Source of the DNA: Paramyrothecium sp. XJ0827
Lineage: Eukaryota > Ascomycota > Sordariomycetes > Hypocreales > Stachybotryaceae
Direction: 5' to 3'
DNA: 64,000 bases
Assembly: GCA_020881915.1 (NCBI GenBank)
Contig: JAJFPB010000001.1
Span: 1,178,001-1,242,000, forward strand
The notes under the pieces are model-generated. The model was not told the DNA's origin and made no database searches. It saw only the letters and a list, made by a program, of their open reading frames with translations. Shown piece after piece: positions 44,428-56,239 of the stretch (position 1 is its first letter; each line of letters opens with the position of its first letter). A program made the translations under genes and the position numbers.

Positions 44428-45201
44428 ATGAGCTTCTCACGCGATGAGATGCAGCGCGAAGCTCTTTTTGATGCTTTCGAGAAGGGCACCGTTTGCGACG
44501 CCATTTCAAAACCGATCAACGACGACGCGGATTTGGGCAAGTGGGAGCTGCACCGGTGCTTTGAGATTCTGCATGTCTGCGGCACCACGACGGATCCGGA
44601 GGCGACGCGCAAGACGACCCGACAGAGTATCAAGGGCTTTCTGGATGCAATCTTCAGAGGATGGACGAGCTCTTCGGAGGAGGAGCTGGCTAAGCCGTCC
44701 CTGGAACTGCCCCTCGAGGTGGAAGTGGAAGCTGGAAGGATCTGCCGTACATCTCCATCCCTCATCTTCTCTTTCTTGCTGGCGCATGGTCTAACTCCCT
44801 ATCTAGAAGATCCAATGTGGCACACAAACTTGGAATGCTGCAAAGCAACTGGTCTTTGCACATCTTCGGTAAAGGCAAAAGCAAGACTGAGCGCCAACCC
44901 ACCAGTCCTCACCATCGAATTCTGCTGCGAACACGACAGCCACAATGACATATCACCCATCATGCGAAGCGACATCCGTTGGACCACGAATGACTGGGCA
45001 GAGGAATTGAAGCAGAGCCTCCAGGCCAAGGTATTCGGCAAGGTCAGGAAGTACAACAAACTGATGGCAATTTGGCACACCAGGAAGATCATCAATGATT
45101 GGTCCAGAGGACTTCTTACAGAACCGGATACCACGAAGATGGAGTTTTTGGATCCGAAGGTTGTAGAGAATGCGCTGCGAATTCTTGGCGTAAGCCCTTA
45201 G
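44428..45201 (+). CDS. hypothetical protein, about 257 aa, start uncertain
   Basis: A long frame with good coding character. The first ATG is at 44428 (MSFSRDEMQREALFDAFEKG). No signal peptide or membrane helix is seen. Features include an acidic Ser/Glu-rich patch (TSSSEEELAKPSLELP) and several Trp- and Cys-containing segments (MWHTNLECCKATGLC, IEFCCEHDSH). A basic, helical C-terminal third follows (VFGKVRKYNKLMAIWHTRKI). I recognise no family or catalytic motif. It lies between the zinc-cluster factor and the pectin methylesterase, converging on the latter with 184 bp between stops. Because the frame stays open upstream of the ATG, a longer product remains possible. Confidence 0.6.
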   Translation: MSFSRDEMQREALFDAFEKGTVCDAISKPINDDADLGKWELHRCFEILHVCGTTTDPEATRKTTRQSIKGFLDAIFRGWTSSSEEELAKPSLELPLEVEVEAGRICRTSPSLIFSFLLAHGLTPYLEDPMWHTNLECCKATGLCTSSVKAKARLSANPPVLTIEFCCEHDSHNDISPIMRSDIRWTTNDWAEELKQSLQAKVFGKVRKYNKLMAIWHTRKIINDWSRGLLTEPDTTKMEFLDPKVVENALRILGVSP

Positions 45202-45385
45202 TTTTACGACTTTGGAGGAATTCTCATGAAATCAGGCATATGGAGAGAAGCCCGACGCATCAGATATTAGGCAGTAGAGATGGTGGGATCATACTGGCGA
45301 AATTATGGGATGTTCACTGGGCCACAGGAGTAGACAGCATCTCTAACAAATCTTCTAGATAGCAAAGTTCTATTCAGTCACCGCC

Positions 45386-46686
45386 TTATGAGCGCCACGA
45401 GCACTGCTTCAAGGCGACAGGGTCTATCCAGTCAACGTTAGGCTGCTCTCCTTCAGGCGTCATGAAGACATCCCTCGACCGGAAGTACGGCTTTACATCC
45501 TCCTTGCCAAACACGCTCGTGACGTTGCCCGCCCGCTGCGCCTCCACGTCGTTGCCCGGGCCGTACGTCTCGTACGTGGCCATGACGGTCCTGTTGCCAA
45601 AATTTCCCGACGGCTGGCCAGACCACACGGTGTACCCGGCGGGCAGGACGGCCTCGTCCATGTAGGTGCTGATGAAGACGGAGCGGTGGAGCGAGTTCCA
45701 GGGGCGGCCGAGGGAGCACTTGCCCTTCCGCTCGGCGAGGACGGTGGTGTTGGCGGCGATGAGCTGCGAGTCGGACACGTAGACGCCGTACTTGTTGTCG
45801 AAGGTGGTGTTGGTGCCCTTCCAGGCGGTGACGCCGCCGCCGCAGTTGCGCATGAGGAGCGTCGACTTCTCGACGAAGAGGGTGCCGAAGCCGTAGAGGA
45901 AGTCGGTCTGGCCGGCGATGATGCTGTCGTACATGATGGTGTTGCCGAGCTTGCCGACGAATACCTGCAGCGAGTGTGTTAGTCTTGTTCGAGGGGACTG
46001 GACGGTTGTGGTGCACTCACGGTATCCTGGTAGCTGTAGAAGCCGCACGAGTAGAAGCCCGTGTTGGCGTAGCCCACGGCAATGGCATGGGCAGGACCCG
46101 AGGATCGAGGCGCGTACTCATTGCGGAAGTCGATGTTGTATGCTCGGAAGTCGGAGCAACCAAATGGTGTGTTGGGGTCGACAGGATAGCCAGTCGGTCC
46201 CGCGCCGGTCAGGGTAGCGTTGTAGGTTGGACCAACGGCGAGCACGCTCGTGTGCAGGTTGTCCGGATATAACCGATCATGGTTCGCAGCGTTGAAGAAC
46301 ACCTGGACCTCGTTGGCGGCGTCGGTGTTGTACGTGACGTCTGCGTAGAGCTCGGCTTGGGACGGAGCATCGCTCTGACCCAGGAGCGTCAATGGCCCGG
46401 GACGCGTGACGTTGAGCTGCTCATAGTAGATGCCGGCGCCGATGAGGATTGTATGCGAGGAAGTGTCGTTCGGCAGAGAACGAATTGCGGCCTGGATGGT
46501 TGAGAAATCGGCACTGGTCCCGTTTTGACTGACGAAAAGCGTGCCAGGAGGGCATCCCTCAAGAGGATCGGCCGTCTTCTTCTGGCACGCGCTGTAAGTC
46601 GTCACAGGAACGGTTTCGGGACGGGCCAACGCAGGCAGAGCGCCCGCACCGACCGCAATCAGACACGAGAGCCTGTTAATTAACAT
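45386..46686 (-). CDS. pectin methylesterase (CE8), 414 aa
   Basis: Exons 46021-46686 and 45386-45964 with a 56-nt intron (GTGAGT...CTGCAG). A signal peptide is present (MLINRLSCLIAVGAGALPALA). The right-handed beta-helix motifs of CE8 follow: STIQAAIRSLPNDTS, the GFYSCGFYSYQDT segment with Gln and Asp, GQTDFLYGFG with the catalytic Asp, and SLGRPWNS with the conserved Arg and Trp. There is no inhibitor-like pro-domain, as expected for a fungal enzyme. It demethylates homogalacturonan in plant walls, exposing it to pectate lyases and polygalacturonases. A weak TATA-like TTTAAATA (minus strand, 46775-46782) lies about 90 bp upstream of the ATG. Confidence 0.93.
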
Positions 46687-47126
46687 GATGAGCTGGACGT
46701 CTGTCTAAACTGTGTCCAATTGAATGCCCGGCTCGCTTGGCAGGACTTATGCATATCTGACAGCGACCTCTGGCTATTTAAATTGCCCATTCTTTTCTCT
46801 ATGCATCTATTTGGCTGCCATTTACCCCGACTGCGGTGTAAGTGGGACGGCAACACAACAGTCGACATCGACAGATAAAAAACGAATCTCCCGGACATAA
46901 CAGATTCCACGAACCAGCGCCTCTGGGTGAATTGCTCGCCTGTCTGTCCAAGGATGAACCCCCCCGTCTAGTGCTTCCCTTCTCCAGATTTCTCCGCACT
47001 GCCTCCAGCTGCGCGGGCTTCCCCACAGTCCGCCCATCGAACGCGGCAACAGATTGCCGTGACCCACCGGCCTTTGAGATTGAGGGCAGCAGCCCATGCG
47101 GAGTAATCCGCGGATTCGCAGGGCTT
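46687..47126. other. intergenic, nothing beyond promoter sequence
   Basis: Upstream region of the pectin methylesterase and 3' flank of the TatD-type gene. Confidence 0.5.
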
Positions 47127-48329
47127 TCATGGAGACTGGCCGAAGATGAAGTGGCGGAAGTTGGAGGCTATCCTCGACACCCCGTCCTCCAAGCCCCAGC
47201 CTTTGATGGCGCAGATCCTCCTGTACACCTCCTCGAGGTGCGCGTCCATCGTGTCGCCCGCCGTGTGCAAATCGCTCTCCACCAAGATCCGATCGTCTGG
47301 CACCAGCATGATTGCGTCCTTGGCCTTTTCTGCGGCGTCATCTGACCCAAAGTTGTTCCTCTTGGAGAAGGAGAAGAAGATATGGGCGGGAATGGACGGC
47401 TTGAGGTACTGCTTCACGGCGTCGGATTTGCCGCTGAATGAGTGCAGGCAGATACGAGGCGGGTATGGCTTGCCGCTAGACTCTTTTTCTTGGTCAACTT
47501 CCGCTACCTGTTGTCTGGCTTGTCTCTGCTGCGCTCGTTTGCCCTTGCGCTCGTGGCCCTTCCAGCAGCTCGTCAGACAGTCGTACAGCAGGCCGTGGAC
47601 CTGGACGCCGTGCACACTGACTGCCCTGTTCAATTCGCCGGCCAGCTTCAATTGGGCCAGCAACACCGTCTTCTGATGCGACATGTCGATGTTGTGCTTG
47701 GACAGTGGCCTTCTTTCCCGACCACCTGGCGTGCGGGCTGGATCTCGTGCAGGCCGCGGCCCCGGCTGCCACGGCATGGGCAGGCGGAAGGCCTTGTCTA
47801 GTCCAATTTCCCCAATCACTGCCGTGGGATCCGCTAGCAGCCGGCGTCTTGTGTCTGCGATGAAAACTGATAGTGGTTTTGGCGTTGGCAGGCCTAGGGA
47901 GAACGCCTCATCCTCGGGCTTTGGTGTTAGAACTGCTTGGTAATGCTTCCTCTTTGCATCTTCAACATCGTCAGACGGTAGGTATGTCGGAGATGGCAAG
48001 GCGTCGTCGTATAACTCATGCGAAAACCACGGATGCCATCCGTACCCGGCGACAACCCTGGTGGTAGTCTCGGATAAAGCAGCCTCATCTCGGAGACCGT
48101 GAGCAGACGCAATGTCTGCGACGAGCGGCTGATCCTGGGTCCGGGTCGCCATGATTGTTATCGCCCGCGCTCTCATGTTTGGTAAATCTTGGACAGTGTA
48201 AGTGCGCTCAGCGACATGGTTGTGGACATCGAAAACACCCAGGTGCCACGGGAAGCTGTCGGCATACACAGGCTGTGGCTCCTGCTCGGGAGCCAGTGCC
48301 CCTCCATCGTCTTCATTCTCTCCGCACAT
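47127..48329 (-). CDS. TatD-family metal-dependent hydrolase (Scn1-like), 400 aa
   Basis: Intronless. The TIM-barrel amidohydrolase motifs appear in order: the HxH metal motif in GVFDVHNHVAE, GYGWHPWFSHEL, the glutamate of VIGEIGLDKAFR, the histidine of RAVSVHGVQ, the histidine of CLHSFSGK, and the aspartate of ILVESDLHTAGD. Two low-complexity insertions (about 190-210, Arg/Pro-rich; about 265-290, Lys/Gln-rich) make it longer than bacterial TatD. This is usual for the fungal group related to fission-yeast Scn1. It is probably a metal-dependent phosphoesterase or nuclease in the cytosol or nucleus; the substrate is unproven. Confidence 0.87.
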   Translation of the reverse strand: MCGENEDDGGALAPEQEPQPVYADSFPWHLGVFDVHNHVAERTYTVQDLPNMRARAITIMATRTQDQPLVADIASAHGLRDEAALSETTTRVVAGYGWHPWFSHELYDDALPSPTYLPSDDVEDAKRKHYQAVLTPKPEDEAFSLGLPTPKPLSVFIADTRRRLLADPTAVIGEIGLDKAFRLPMPWQPGPRPARDPARTPGGRERRPLSKHNIDMSHQKTVLLAQLKLAGELNRAVSVHGVQVHGLLYDCLTSCWKGHERKGKRAQQRQARQQVAEVDQEKESSGKPYPPRICLHSFSGKSDAVKQYLKPSIPAHIFFSFSKRNNFGSDDAAEKAKDAIMLVPDDRILVESDLHTAGDTMDAHLEEVYRRICAIKGWGLEDGVSRIASNFRHFIFGQSP

Positions 48330-50068
48330 AGTGACTGCAGCAAAGGGCGTCTATGATCTGTCGAGGCTCTTCTTTGTTTGTCTTATTTTTTCTTCTTTTT
48401 CCCAGCCTGTAGGATCGTAAATGATGATTGAACTCTGACTCATACCCGGGGAGCGATGGATCACAACAGCGCCATCCCTGCCATTCCTGGTGAGCGCCAA
48501 AATCCTTCAAAACAGCTGTGGAAACTTTGAGCGGGTAATTTAGAAATGGAAAAAAAAAAACCATCTCTCGAAGATAGTACAGCTCATGAAATTGATTGGC
48601 TGTAGACAATGCGAATGCATGAAATGGGACTGCGGCGGTTCGTTCGCTTGCGCCATGCAGAACCACTGACATATGTAAGTTACAGGTTCGCCTTCATAAC
48701 TGCCACAAGCTGCTGAGTTTTAGGATAGCCTATGTCTCTGGGACTATCTTGATATCGTTCGTGAGAAAAATATTGTCATGCAGTCTTGGGATCCCACTGA
48801 AGTCATGGCCGCCTCTGCTCACAGCAAAGACTGGTTTGTCTTGATCCTAAACCAACATACCGCCCAATTGGGCCATGCAACGGATAATTTATATACAGCT
48901 GCCATAATTTCCGAGTCTATGGTGTTGAAGTCCAATGAATCGCAACGATTGGATCACCTCCACTACAAAGCCAAGTGATCCAGATTCGTCGCGAGGCTTG
49001 GCGTGTACGGACAACTCTTGGGGCTTTAAGCCAATGAGTCCTGGATCGTGATATCGAAATCAGGGTCTGAAAGTCGGAAGTCGAACTTGTGAACGAGGAG
49101 CGGTTTATCAAGAGCGCGACAGAAAACAGGAATTTGTTTCCTATGGCTGACGGACCGTCACCGCTGCGCTTTTCAGAAAAGCGCTGCGCAGCATGAGGTA
49201 AATGACAAGCTTGAGCTGTTCATCATCCTACTTGTGCGGCCGGCTTTTGGACCCCCTACAGTACCTCCTCCCATGATTCAGCCAGCAATGTAGCAATTTG
49301 AGTACATCTTCATTGTCGACCTTCGTCACTAAACACCAAAGTATGGGGATTGCCAGCCGCCGATAAGCTGACTATCAGTAGAGCAGCAAGACTTATCTAT
49401 GAGAGAGGAGCGCGCTTCGACGCCTGAAATCTTCTCAGGCCCATGCTTGGCTTTCGAGTTAAGTTGATGAGCCGCTGCTTGTGCAAGGTTCAGGGCTGAT
49501 GTGATATGAAGCCTAGACATCCGCTTTCCAGGAATTTAGAATAAAGGAGAACGGGTCAATCTGACCACTTGATTGCTGTATCTTCCGAGAGTGAATGACA
49601 TCCCATTATTTCATCATCACCACCATTGGCAAAAAATCAAGACTGAACAGATTCTGGTGACGCAATGAGAAAATGCCAAGATTGGCGGTAGCGACATGAT
49701 CACTGGGATCTTGCTCAATCCCTGGTAGGGCTCTATTATTATACTACTCACAAGTGCTGACAACACCCAGGCTAAGCGACCATCGCGCCCTCGGAAGCCA
49801 ATCAAAGGCAGCTCAATTTTAAGTCTGAGACGTTGGCTGGACCAACCAATTGTGACGTGGATCGGCACAGACCATTTATAAACTAGCTTGAAGCCGGCTG
49901 CCGCGCGAGTCGGTGACGTTGCGAGGAGAGGAGAACGTTGTGCTTCTCCCCATCCGAACTTTCCAGCTAACCCCCAGCTACACTTTTCGAATTGTACACA
50001 GTCTTTGTGAGTTGGAGGCGCAGAGGTTTTCGATCCTGTCTCGCCAATTGTCGCTCAATCGACACACC
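48330..50068. other. non-coding stretch, nothing recognised
   Basis: Contains a short A-run near 48550 and otherwise only chance frames. The last 200 bp are the promoter and leader of the P450 gene. Confidence 0.5.
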
Positions 50069-51974
50069 ATGGATTATCCTCTTGCCACCTCGTTGGTGAT
50101 TGCCCTTGCCGCATGTCTGGCTTACTATACCTATCAGCGGGCTCTACCTAAACCAATTCCTGGTATTCCGTACGATGAAGCAGCTGCGAAGAACGTCCTC
50201 GGCAGCGTGCCCTCAATGCTGTCCTATCTAAAACAGCATGGCGTTGTGCTTCCGTGGTTGTTCGGTCACAACGACAAGCATCGAGCCCCGTTGATTCAAT
50301 TCTTTGGCGCACCCTTCGCCAAACCAACCTTGGTCTTGTGCGATTTCCAGGAATCCCAAGATGTGCTATTACGGCGGACGAAGGATTTCGACCGCGCTCG
50401 GAGATCGTTTGATTGCGTGAAATACGTCATACCTGAATCTCACCTCGGCATGGCTTCTGCCCATCCAAACTTCAAGGGGAACAAAGAGCTCATCCGAGAC
50501 TTGATGAGCCCTAGCTTTCTGCACGACGTAAGGCTCCTCACACGAACCCCTTGTATGCATCCCAAATGTGCTGAACCAGTTGTGTAGGTGTCCGCCCCCC
50601 AGATATACGCGAAAAGCTGTTTTCTCATCGAGCTATGGTCCGAGAAAGCCAAACTTGCAAATGGCAGTCCTTTCGAAGCCCATCGAGACATTGTCGACGC
50701 AGCGATGGATATGATCACCGCTGTCGCGTTCGATTTTGGAAATGATTTGAGTATCACAAAGCGGAAGGTGGACTACCTGAAGTCGCAGCCCGACCATGCA
50801 CGCCGGGAAGACTCTGGAAATGGCGTCGTTGAATTTGCAAAACCGGAACCTCCCAAGGAACAAGTCATCTTGCAGACTGCTGCAGAGTTCCTCGGCACCC
50901 TGACCATTGCACCTTTTCCCGACATTACCTACTGGTACAGCGTGCTTACGAAGCCCTCGCTACGCCGGATAGTGGAAACAAAGGACAAGATTATTAAGAC
51001 GCACATTAAAAAGTCCTTTGAAAGGCTAGAAAGTGGTGACAAGACACAGTTTTCTGCGCTGGACCATATAATTCAACGAGAAACGTCCGTTGCGCGAAAG
51101 GAGAACCGAGCACCGAACGTTTACTCAAAAAGAATCGTCGACGAGGTAACGAATCCTGACCTTTTGTTCTATTCAATTGCTGATAAGAAAAAGCTTTTCA
51201 CTTACATTGTTGGGGGACATGAAACCACATCGTCTGCGCTGGCATGTAAGTCTTTTACCGTTCGATGAGGGCTGCGATGGCAAACAGAGATTATGCGGCG
51301 GTTTCCCGAGTGTTTAACCAACTGATAGTATTATAGGGATGATCAAGGTCCTTTCAGACTACCAGGATGAACAGCGAAAGGTGCGAGAATCATTAAGAAC
51401 GACATTTACCGATGCTGTTTCTGAGTCGCGTCAACCCACTGCCTCTGAGATTGTTCAGGCGGACGCGCCATACCTTGACGCATTCATCGAAGAAAGCCTC
51501 AGAATCTTCAGTCCAACGCCCATGTTTGCACGCGAGGCAATTGTGGATACTGTGCTTCTCGGCCATCACATTCCGAAGGGCGTCACGCTTCTTTTCAACA
51601 ATGCAGGCCCAGGATTCCTCACGCAACCTCTCGAGATGCAGGATGCACAGCGGTCTGAGACTTCTGTGATCAAGAATCGCAGCAAGACTTGGGACTCGGA
51701 AGACCTCCGTTTGTTTAAGCCAGCACGATGGCTCAAGGAGGAAGACGGAAAGATCATTTACGATTCGCAAGCAGGGCCCTTCTTGACATTCAGCTTAGGC
51801 CCCCGCGGCTGCTTCGGAAGAAGGCTGGCGTATCTCGAGCTCAGAATGGTCATGACCCTTCTTATCTGGAACTTTCGGTTCGCTAAGCTTGAAGGCAGTC
51901 TGGCAAGTTATGAAACAAAGGAGTCGGTGACGGTGATGCCAAAGAGTTGCTTTGCCGCTGTCGAGCGGCTGTGA
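50069..51974 (+). CDS. cytochrome P450 monooxygenase, about 570-584 aa
   Basis: Exons 50069-50527, 50588-51245 and 51337-51974; introns of 60 and 91 nt. A 42-nt in-frame segment at 51146-51187 (GTAACG...GATAAG) may be a third, very small intron. The N-terminal anchor is LVIALAACLAYYTYQ, followed by a proline-rich hinge (PKPIPGIPYDEAA). The I-helix is IVGGHETTSSALAW, the K-helix ExxR is in FIEESLRIFSPTP, and the haem loop is FSLGPRGCFGRRLA with the cysteine ligand. It is expected in the ER membrane, receiving electrons from the P450 reductase. The substrate is unknown. A convergent glutathione transferase gene lies 200 bp downstream, an arrangement that would suit detoxification or a small metabolic pathway. 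Confidence 0.88.
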
Positions 51975-52176
51975 AAGCTACAAGCGAGTTGAGTTTCAGT
52001 TGGACACGCTTCTGGAATGGGAACGGGCAAAATACCGAGATAACAGGATCACGGGTGATGCAACGCACAGGAACAACCAATGACCCTACAAGTGAAGCTG
52101 CCGCACGTCGAAACAACTCATATCGTTATTCTTATGGCAACTTCGAGCATAGCAAATACCAATCTGTTTCAACAAA

Positions 52177-53029
52177 TCAATAGCTACCCCTCTCAAACCA
52201 CTTGCTGCAAGCCTTGTAAAACCCGGTGATTTCCGGCCACTTGGCTAGTCGCTGCTCGAATTCCTCTTCGCCTAGCAGGCGCTTTATGAAATCCAAGATT
52301 CCGACAGTGAGGAAGTCTTCGTAAGTTACTATAATATGTTTGTCAGCCACTTTCAATCCTCGTCAGGCCAAATTTAGTACGACAAACTCACCAGTATCAC
52401 CCAGAAAAAATGGACCTGTCTCCTCCCTCAGAGCCTCCGCGAGCTTTTCCCAAGCCGGCTGGCTCTTTTCCCACGCCTGTTCACCACCCTCCTTCTCCTC
52501 AAATTCGTCGAGGGTCATACCAAGGTCTTCCTTTCTCGTCCGATAGAAGAATTCGACACTCGCATCATTGAGCAGCAACCGTGGCACGCGCGGAATCAGG
52601 ACACCGACAATAGCACTGAAAACGGGAGCCACAAGCCCGATGCTGCGACCTGCAATCTTGCTATCCAGTCGCAGAGATGGGTACTCGGGCGCCGGGTACC
52701 GCTTCTCAAGCTCAGGAGCGATGAGCTTGGAGTTCATCACGTATGTGCCATCGGGGAAACGGACAGCAGGCAAGGTCCATGGTGTCTCTGGATCCTTGTT
52801 TGGTGAGACGCCAAAGGATTTCGTCAAAGGTTCAATATCCGGGTACTCAACCCATACTGTCTCATAATCAATCCCTTTGTAGTTGAGCGCCAAGCGCGCT
52901 GCGTCTTCAGTCAGCCAGAGCTATGAGGCGATGTGGATAGGACGAACTCCTCCAAACATTGTAGGACCATGTCGTGCAGCCCTGGTCTTTGCTGGGAATG
53001 TCGTACAAAATGAGCTTCCCGTCTGACAT
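52177..53029 (-). CDS. glutathione S-transferase-like protein, 248 aa
   Basis: Three exons (52948-53029, 52392-52904, 52177-52328); introns 43 and 63 nt. The first is short but has a clear CTGAC branch, and both close the frame. The N-terminal thioredoxin-like domain starts LILYDIPSKDQGCTTWS, then RLALNYKGIDYETVWVEYPD, LPAVRFPDGTYVMNS with the cis-Pro, and the Ser before LIAPELEKRYP. The C-terminal helical domain includes WEKLAEALREETGPFFLGD, VTYEDFLTVGILDFIKRLG and a final WPEITGFYKACSKWFE. This is the fungal GST group often called etherase or URE2-like. It conjugates glutathione to electrophiles in the cytosol, or acts as an ether-cleaving enzyme. Confidence 0.87.
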
Positions 53030-53574
53030 CGCGGGGAAAAAAATCAGGCTTGAGTTAGGTTGCGATGAGGATCAGTCCATGGCGCAGGATTCATAGTAAG
53101 CGCGGGGCAGCCTCCTAGATATCGCCGACTTACAGCAACCCCTGATCTGACACAATCAAAAGATCCTCGACTATCTGGCTAGCTTGCCAGATGCAGACGT
53201 TAATACGTCCTACCAACACGTCCAGCCCCACTCATACGTCCCACCCGACTTTATGGCGTAATCTGGCTACCTTAGCCCCTCTCTCTGTTGCTTATCTCTG
53301 CTTGACAATCGTCGAATATGTCGACAACAAGAAGCTCGCCTAGCACAATAGTCTATCTTGTATTCAAGAGATTGAGGATATCTTCAAGTCCACTTTTTAA
53401 TTATTCACGATAAAAAATAGAAGGAAAATAGAAGGAAAATAGAAAGGAAAAAAAGGAAACCCCAAAAGTCTGGCACATTGAGCAGAACGCCAATGGACAA
53501 GAGCATATTCGAGGAATCGGAACTAGTTGACAAAAGGCAGCTTGGCCGCCAAGATTGAGCCTTGCGCAGAAACA
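53030..53574. other. intergenic with a purine-rich simple repeat
   Basis: At about 53410-53460 an imperfect repeat of GAAGGAAAATA units forms a purine-rich tract on the plus strand. Otherwise nothing is recognised. Confidence 0.5.
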
Positions 53575-55327
53575 ATGTCCAACACCAAGCCTGCTGCAGC
53601 CGTGAAAAAGGATGCCAACGTACAGGCAACCATCGAATCCAATCGGATGCTAGAAATATGGCTGGAACGGTACCCAAATCTCGCCAGTGTGTATCCACAT
53701 GAATCCTTAGCGGAGTACTCTCCTGGTGGCTTTCACCCAGTTTCACTCGGGGATACGTTCTGCGAAGGGCGGTACATTATTCAACTTAAAATTCAGTCGG
53801 GAGGCTTCTCCATCGTTTGGATGGCCCGAGATACATTGCTTGAGTTCGTATTATGGCACCCTGTCGCAGATCATTCACTCACTCACAGCTTCGGTCTTTA
53901 TAGACGATGGGTCTCAATCAAGTGTAAGAAAGCTAGAGATTCTGTCGATGATCCTGAGAAAGATCCAGAAATCCAAGCTCTTAGAAGGCTAGAGGATTAC
54001 TATGTTAACCAGGGGCCAGTGTTGAGGCAACGTGGATTTGTTCAGTTGTATGACTGCTTTAATCATCATGGCCCCAATGGACGGCACACATGTCTGGTTA
54101 TGGAGCTGCTAGGTCCAAGCGTGGACTGTGTCTCGACCCAATATAGGAACGAAGAAGATCAGTATCGTCCAGACACGATCCTCAGAGCATCGCGACAACT
54201 CCTTGAGAGCATTGATTTTGCACATCAAGCTGGCATTGCGCATGGAGGTATATATCTGACCTCCAACCCATTTTCTGACTTTATCACCGAATTAAAAGCT
54301 AATACTAAACCATTTTATTTCTCTTGTAGATATCTCAACGACCAACGTTGTTTTCACGTGCAAGAAACCATTGAGCTGGGATGACGAAGAGCTCCTCCAG
54401 ACTATCGCTGCCGGAGCACAAGTAGCGCGTTACGAAGGAGCGGAGCCGAAGCCTCCGAACCTTCCTGCCGAACTACATCAAGACGCTCATTGGTTTGGCT
54501 GGTTCGATGATGTGGAAGAAGATGTACGACTTATTGACTGGGGTGGCTCTTTCTCAAAGGATACAACCTGCAATGAACTACCACAGCCCCAAGATCTTCG
54601 AGCCCCAGAAACATTTTTTATTGGCTCTTTCGATTATACGCATGATGTGTGGCGCGCAGGAACTGTGGTAGGTAAATCCCATTGGTTATAGTTTCGTGGC
54701 TAAAATTCCTAGATTTACGATCTAGTCTACCAGGTTCCAATTTTTTTCTGGTCCTTCACGCCTGCTACGGCCATTTCAATTCAGGTCAGGGTTTTAGGCC
54801 CGCTGCCGGCGAAGTGGCAGCCCAAGTATGACGAAATTGCTCAAGAAAGAGAAACGCGCAGCTCTGACAGGTAAAGGCCAAGAAAAGCTTAATGAATGAC
54901 CTTGTCATACTAACAATTTCTCTGCTTTGCAATAGAGGAGGACAAGAATAATATCTCCATTTTGCGGACCTTTGAGACGCAGAGGCAAAAGATTATTGAG
55001 AGAATCCAAGCAAACGAGTACTATGAAGTATCGCATGCTTCAGAGGCTGACTATCAGGCTTTGAGATCTCTCGAGGGCGTTATGTTGGGCTTGCTTCAAT
55101 ACGAGCCCTGCAATCGTATCTCTGCTAGAGAAGCTGTGTCGATGATTCACTGGACAGATACATGGAGGGATGATGACGATGAAGAAGAGTATGAAGCTGA
55201 TCAGGATGAAAGGGAGAAGAACATAAATCCAGATGTTAGCCATGAAGCAGAGTGGACAGGAGAGAGGCAAAAAGAAACCGAAGCAGAGTCAGCGGATGAC
55301 GAGGAAAGTATCCCAAAGCAGGAATAG
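53575..55327 (+). CDS. SRPK-like protein kinase, frame break near the last intron
   Basis: Exons 53575-53843, 53904-54247 and 54330-54667 splice cleanly (introns 60 and 82 nt). They give the start of an SRPK-type kinase: FHPVSLGDTFCEGRY, the glycine loop SGGFSIVWMARD, WVSIKCKKA (VAIK-like Lys), LVMELLGPSVD, a catalytic loop read as AHGDISTTNVVF (Asp, Asn) and LIDWGGSF in place of DFG. Exon 4 (54713-54870; IYDLVYQVP...LPAKWQPKYDEI) and exon 5 (from about 54936; LLQYEPCNRISAREAVSMIHW) continue the C-lobe in good homology. However, the available donor and acceptor leave the frame one base off. Either a one-base indel or an unusual splice is present. The protein ends in an acidic tail. Substrates are unknown. 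Confidence 0.6.
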
Positions 55328-56239
55328 AAAGAAGAAAAGACGGTCTCGGGATCCAGAGAACTATTTACGCGATAGCAGGATCTTGAGCTCTCCCAAATTT
55401 ACATTGCTGGAGCAGATATTGCTATCTTCTTCTCTAGGCAGGTGTTTTTCATTCCATAGAATACTACAAGGCTCTTTTACAGCCTTAAGGTGACTGGGTA
55501 ACTATACTCTGTAGAACCTTCCGATCTCTTGCCGGGCAGAAAACTCCTATACTTCGTTGGACAGAACCAGCCCTCTTGAGAGCTTCCCTTCAATACGATC
55601 TTGAGTCCAGTAGAGCCGATAGTGCGAAGGGACCGAAAATCTTAGATTTCCTGGTTTGTTGACGTGCACTCGCAAACTAGCTGTAGGAGACGACCGGATA
55701 AATTGACGAGCCTGGGACTGCCTAATTACAACTTCTCCGACAGGGTTCTCCGCATACACCACGAGCGGGGATCATGGCTGCCCCAGTTTGTGAATCCTTA
55801 TCCCCATTGCGTGTGTGTAATTCAGGGCATCGTCGACGGGCCAATACTGTATCTTTTGCCGATGTACTAATCTTACTGGCGGAATTCAGTGGGATATTTC
55901 CCAGGCCTTGTCAAGTTGACCCCATTCGCGCTGCGAGCAATCCGCTGTCCCCAAATCCCATCCTCGACCCCAACAACCCCATTCTTGGCTGAATCTGCCC
56001 AATATACCCCACACAATGACATGTCTGAACCTTCGAATGATGGCCATTCTTCCGTCGCTTGAAGGCCATGTCTCCGCATTTACATTAGATACCCGTCGGT
56101 AATTTTTTTACTGACGAGACCCTCAACTGTAAGTACTGTAAACTATAAAATGCACGAGCACTCTATAGGGACTGAGAACACCTCAAGTTATCGAGGACAG
56201 ATCCAATCGCCCTCAGCTGTGCCTTTCATCTAAAATATT
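55328..56239. other. intergenic, nothing recognised
   Basis: No supported gene. Short frames only. Confidence 0.55.

Noticed and set aside
53410..53460. Purine-rich GAAGGAAAATA tract as a CRISPR-like or structured repeat
   Set aside because: Only a few imperfect units without spacers; ordinary simple-sequence DNA in a fungal intergenic region.
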